Positions 62,388 through 64,000 of a stretch of 64,000 bases of DNA are shown one piece after another. Every line of letters begins with the position of its first letter. The first letter of the stretch is position 1. The notes beneath the pieces are model-generated. The model was not told the DNA's origin and did no database searches. It saw only the letters and a program-made list of their open reading frames with translations. The translations under genes were made by a program, and so were the position numbers. The stretch lies in assembly GCF_018139145.2 (NCBI RefSeq), contig NC_059474.1, positions 42,860,344-42,924,343 of the forward strand, given 5' to 3'. Source of the DNA: Gymnogyps californianus (lineage: Eukaryota; Chordata; Aves; Accipitriformes; Cathartidae).

Positions 62388-63918
62388 TCACTTAAACTGT
62401 TACCTTTCAGTTGCATATCCTGAAGGGTAGGGAAAAATAGATTGTGAACCATATGTATTGCACTCCATCTAACTTGCTAATGCAGACTAGACTATATTGT
62501 GTCTCACAGAGATCTCTGTCCTTAAATATAAATCTCTGGAACATCTCAGCACAGAATACCTGGATAGCATAGCTTAATTTATTCCTGATGTTTTTCACAG
62601 GTGAGCAAATCTGAACCTTGTAAGGGGTGGGAGGAAAGCAATCAACTCTGCAGGAAAGCGATGAGCATAAATGAGTCAGTGAATGGCAGTGAGGAAGCAT
62701 AAACTGGATTTCAACAACCCTGCAAGTCTTCCTTCCAGTTATCTACTAGCTGATAAAGCTTTTGCTTAGGCTTTTAACTCATGAAGGCTTTCTTCACAAT
62801 AATTAATAGCTATAAAACTCTGAAATTCAGAACTGAGATTTTTGTCATAGCATGGGGCATACTTTGGCTATTAAGCAATAACCTTGGAAATGGACATAGG
62901 AAAGGAAAAATCCTTATAAGACACACTAATGTCTGGGTGACCTCAAGAGGCAAATTAAATGTATGCACAGGAAGTATCTACCACAGCTTTTGAGAAAGCA
63001 GGTCTGAAAAGCTTTGTTTCAAGACAACAGACTGCAGTTCTGTGGTTTGTCACAAAATCTGTTACTGCATAGTTATGACTTTAAAAAAAAAACCTAGGCT
63101 CACTGCAGAGTAGGACTAATCATATAGATGACTTCAGAGCTTGATAAAGCTACTTTGCAGATTAATCTCTTGACATAATCTCCATTTATGCTGATTCAGA
63201 ATTCTGATGGTACAGACACAGGAGGCTATGCTTACTAGTTCGAAGGAGGGGGCTTTAAAATACCAGATTGTAAACTCTGCTTCAGTCACTTATCCTTCTT
63301 TGTAAAAAGTCTACCATGTTACAGCCTTGCAGGTTGTTAACAGAATGAATGACAATATGACTACCAATATCAAATTATATATGCTTTTCAAATCTAGGAC
63401 TTGAGAAGTGAGAACAAATTATTTGGAGGTAGATAAACACAGATGGAGTTACCACTTGTTCACAGAAAGGAAAAAATTACTATGGTGCACTGAATAATCA
63501 TTCAGTATCTTACAGTTTCTTTTTTTAAGAGCTTGTATAGTGGCACCCCACAACCTATTTCCACACTTCAGAGAAGAACTGATGACAATAGACTTAACTG
63601 AAGAGTAACTGAAAGGGTTTATCAAACCTAAAGTGTGTACTTAAGCTCAGAACTGCTGTTCTGAAAACATCTTATCAGCTGCCACCTGGGACTAGATACA
63701 TCTAACCTCAAAAATACCCCTTTTATCTATTCAGCCACGTAGAGTTAGTTTTCTGAACATAACCACCATCATGATCTTAATGGAACCAAGCTAGCTGCCT
63801 CATATTTCAAGCCTGATGGGATAGGATGAGGCAACTGGGCATTTCATTACCTGTTTCTCTTGAGGTACTCACTCCAAAATTGTTTGGATGATACCTATAA
63901 AAGGATTATGAGTTGCAC

Positions 63919-63947
63919 TATATACACATATATATACACACACACAA
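63919..63947. repeat. TA/CA simple repeat
   Basis: Alternating TA and CA units (tatacacatatatatacacac). Confidence 0.85.
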
Positions 63948-64000
63948 ATATTTTTAAAAGCCCACTTTATCTTAAATATGGCCAAACACTGCTACTCTTA

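Larger units (their letters stand above)
61488..64000. other. Unique AT-rich sequence to the window end
   Basis: No gene recognised. A frame of about 100 codons at 61940-62242 is unrecognised and overlaps the CTCF-like motif. The last kilobase is AT-rich. Confidence 0.5.

Noticed and set aside
1..64000. CRISPR arrays, bacterial operons, tRNA or rRNA genes
   Set aside because: No regularly spaced direct repeats, no ribosome-binding-site-led gene runs, and no cloverleaf or rRNA sequence that I could recognise. The repeat content is vertebrate.

Overview
The window looks like non-coding DNA from a bird genome, either intergenic or deep intronic. The evidence is its repeats. There are four solo long terminal repeats (LTRs) of two endogenous-retrovirus families that I recognise as widespread in birds. 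There is a short CR1 LINE tail in its typical avian form, a long and very old CR1 reverse-transcriptase remnant, and two SINE remnants resembling MIR. The base composition is AT-rich and CpG-poor, and I see no bacterial-style gene packing. No open reading frame is recognisable as a known protein. The long ones are either inside the GC-rich LTRs or look like chance frames.

Layout. Bases 1-13552 are mostly unique AT-rich sequence; they hold two candidate exons (8482-8615 and 9386-9456) whose reading phases fit each other. A 993-bp solo LTR lies at 13558-14550 with a perfect 5-bp target duplication. Bases 14556-24172 hold a CA microsatellite, a perfect hairpin, a minus-strand candidate exon with 78 open codons (18316-18552), two MIR-like SINEs and a CpG-retaining block near 22 kb. 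At 24173-24750 and 27483-28080 lie two solo LTRs of a second family in opposite orientations, with a CR1 stub between them. Bases 28081-41877 are mostly unique, with a CpG-dense block at 29.4 kb, three candidate plus-strand exons (34811, 38880 and 40417) and a 16-bp hairpin at 40.05 kb. The second copy of the first LTR family is at 41878-43021 and is longer because an internal repeat of about 48 bp has more units. A GC-rich patch of unknown origin follows. The old CR1 remnant spans about 45.9-46.97 kb. The remainder is AT-rich unique sequence with small hairpins, a 172-codon minus-strand frame at 55 kb, a pair of phase-compatible candidate exons at 57.1-57.4 kb followed by a polyadenylation signal at 58.8 kb, a run of 22 cytosines, and a CTCF-like motif.

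How it works together. There is no operon or pathway here. The retroviral pieces are all solo LTRs, meaning that the internal viral genes have been lost and only promoter and polyadenylation segments remain. The most useful leads are the candidate exons. They were found by eye from splice consensus plus an open frame. Such pseudo-exons are common in vertebrate introns, so each is a hypothesis that transcript or conservation data could settle quickly. I did not find a convincing novel biological system.
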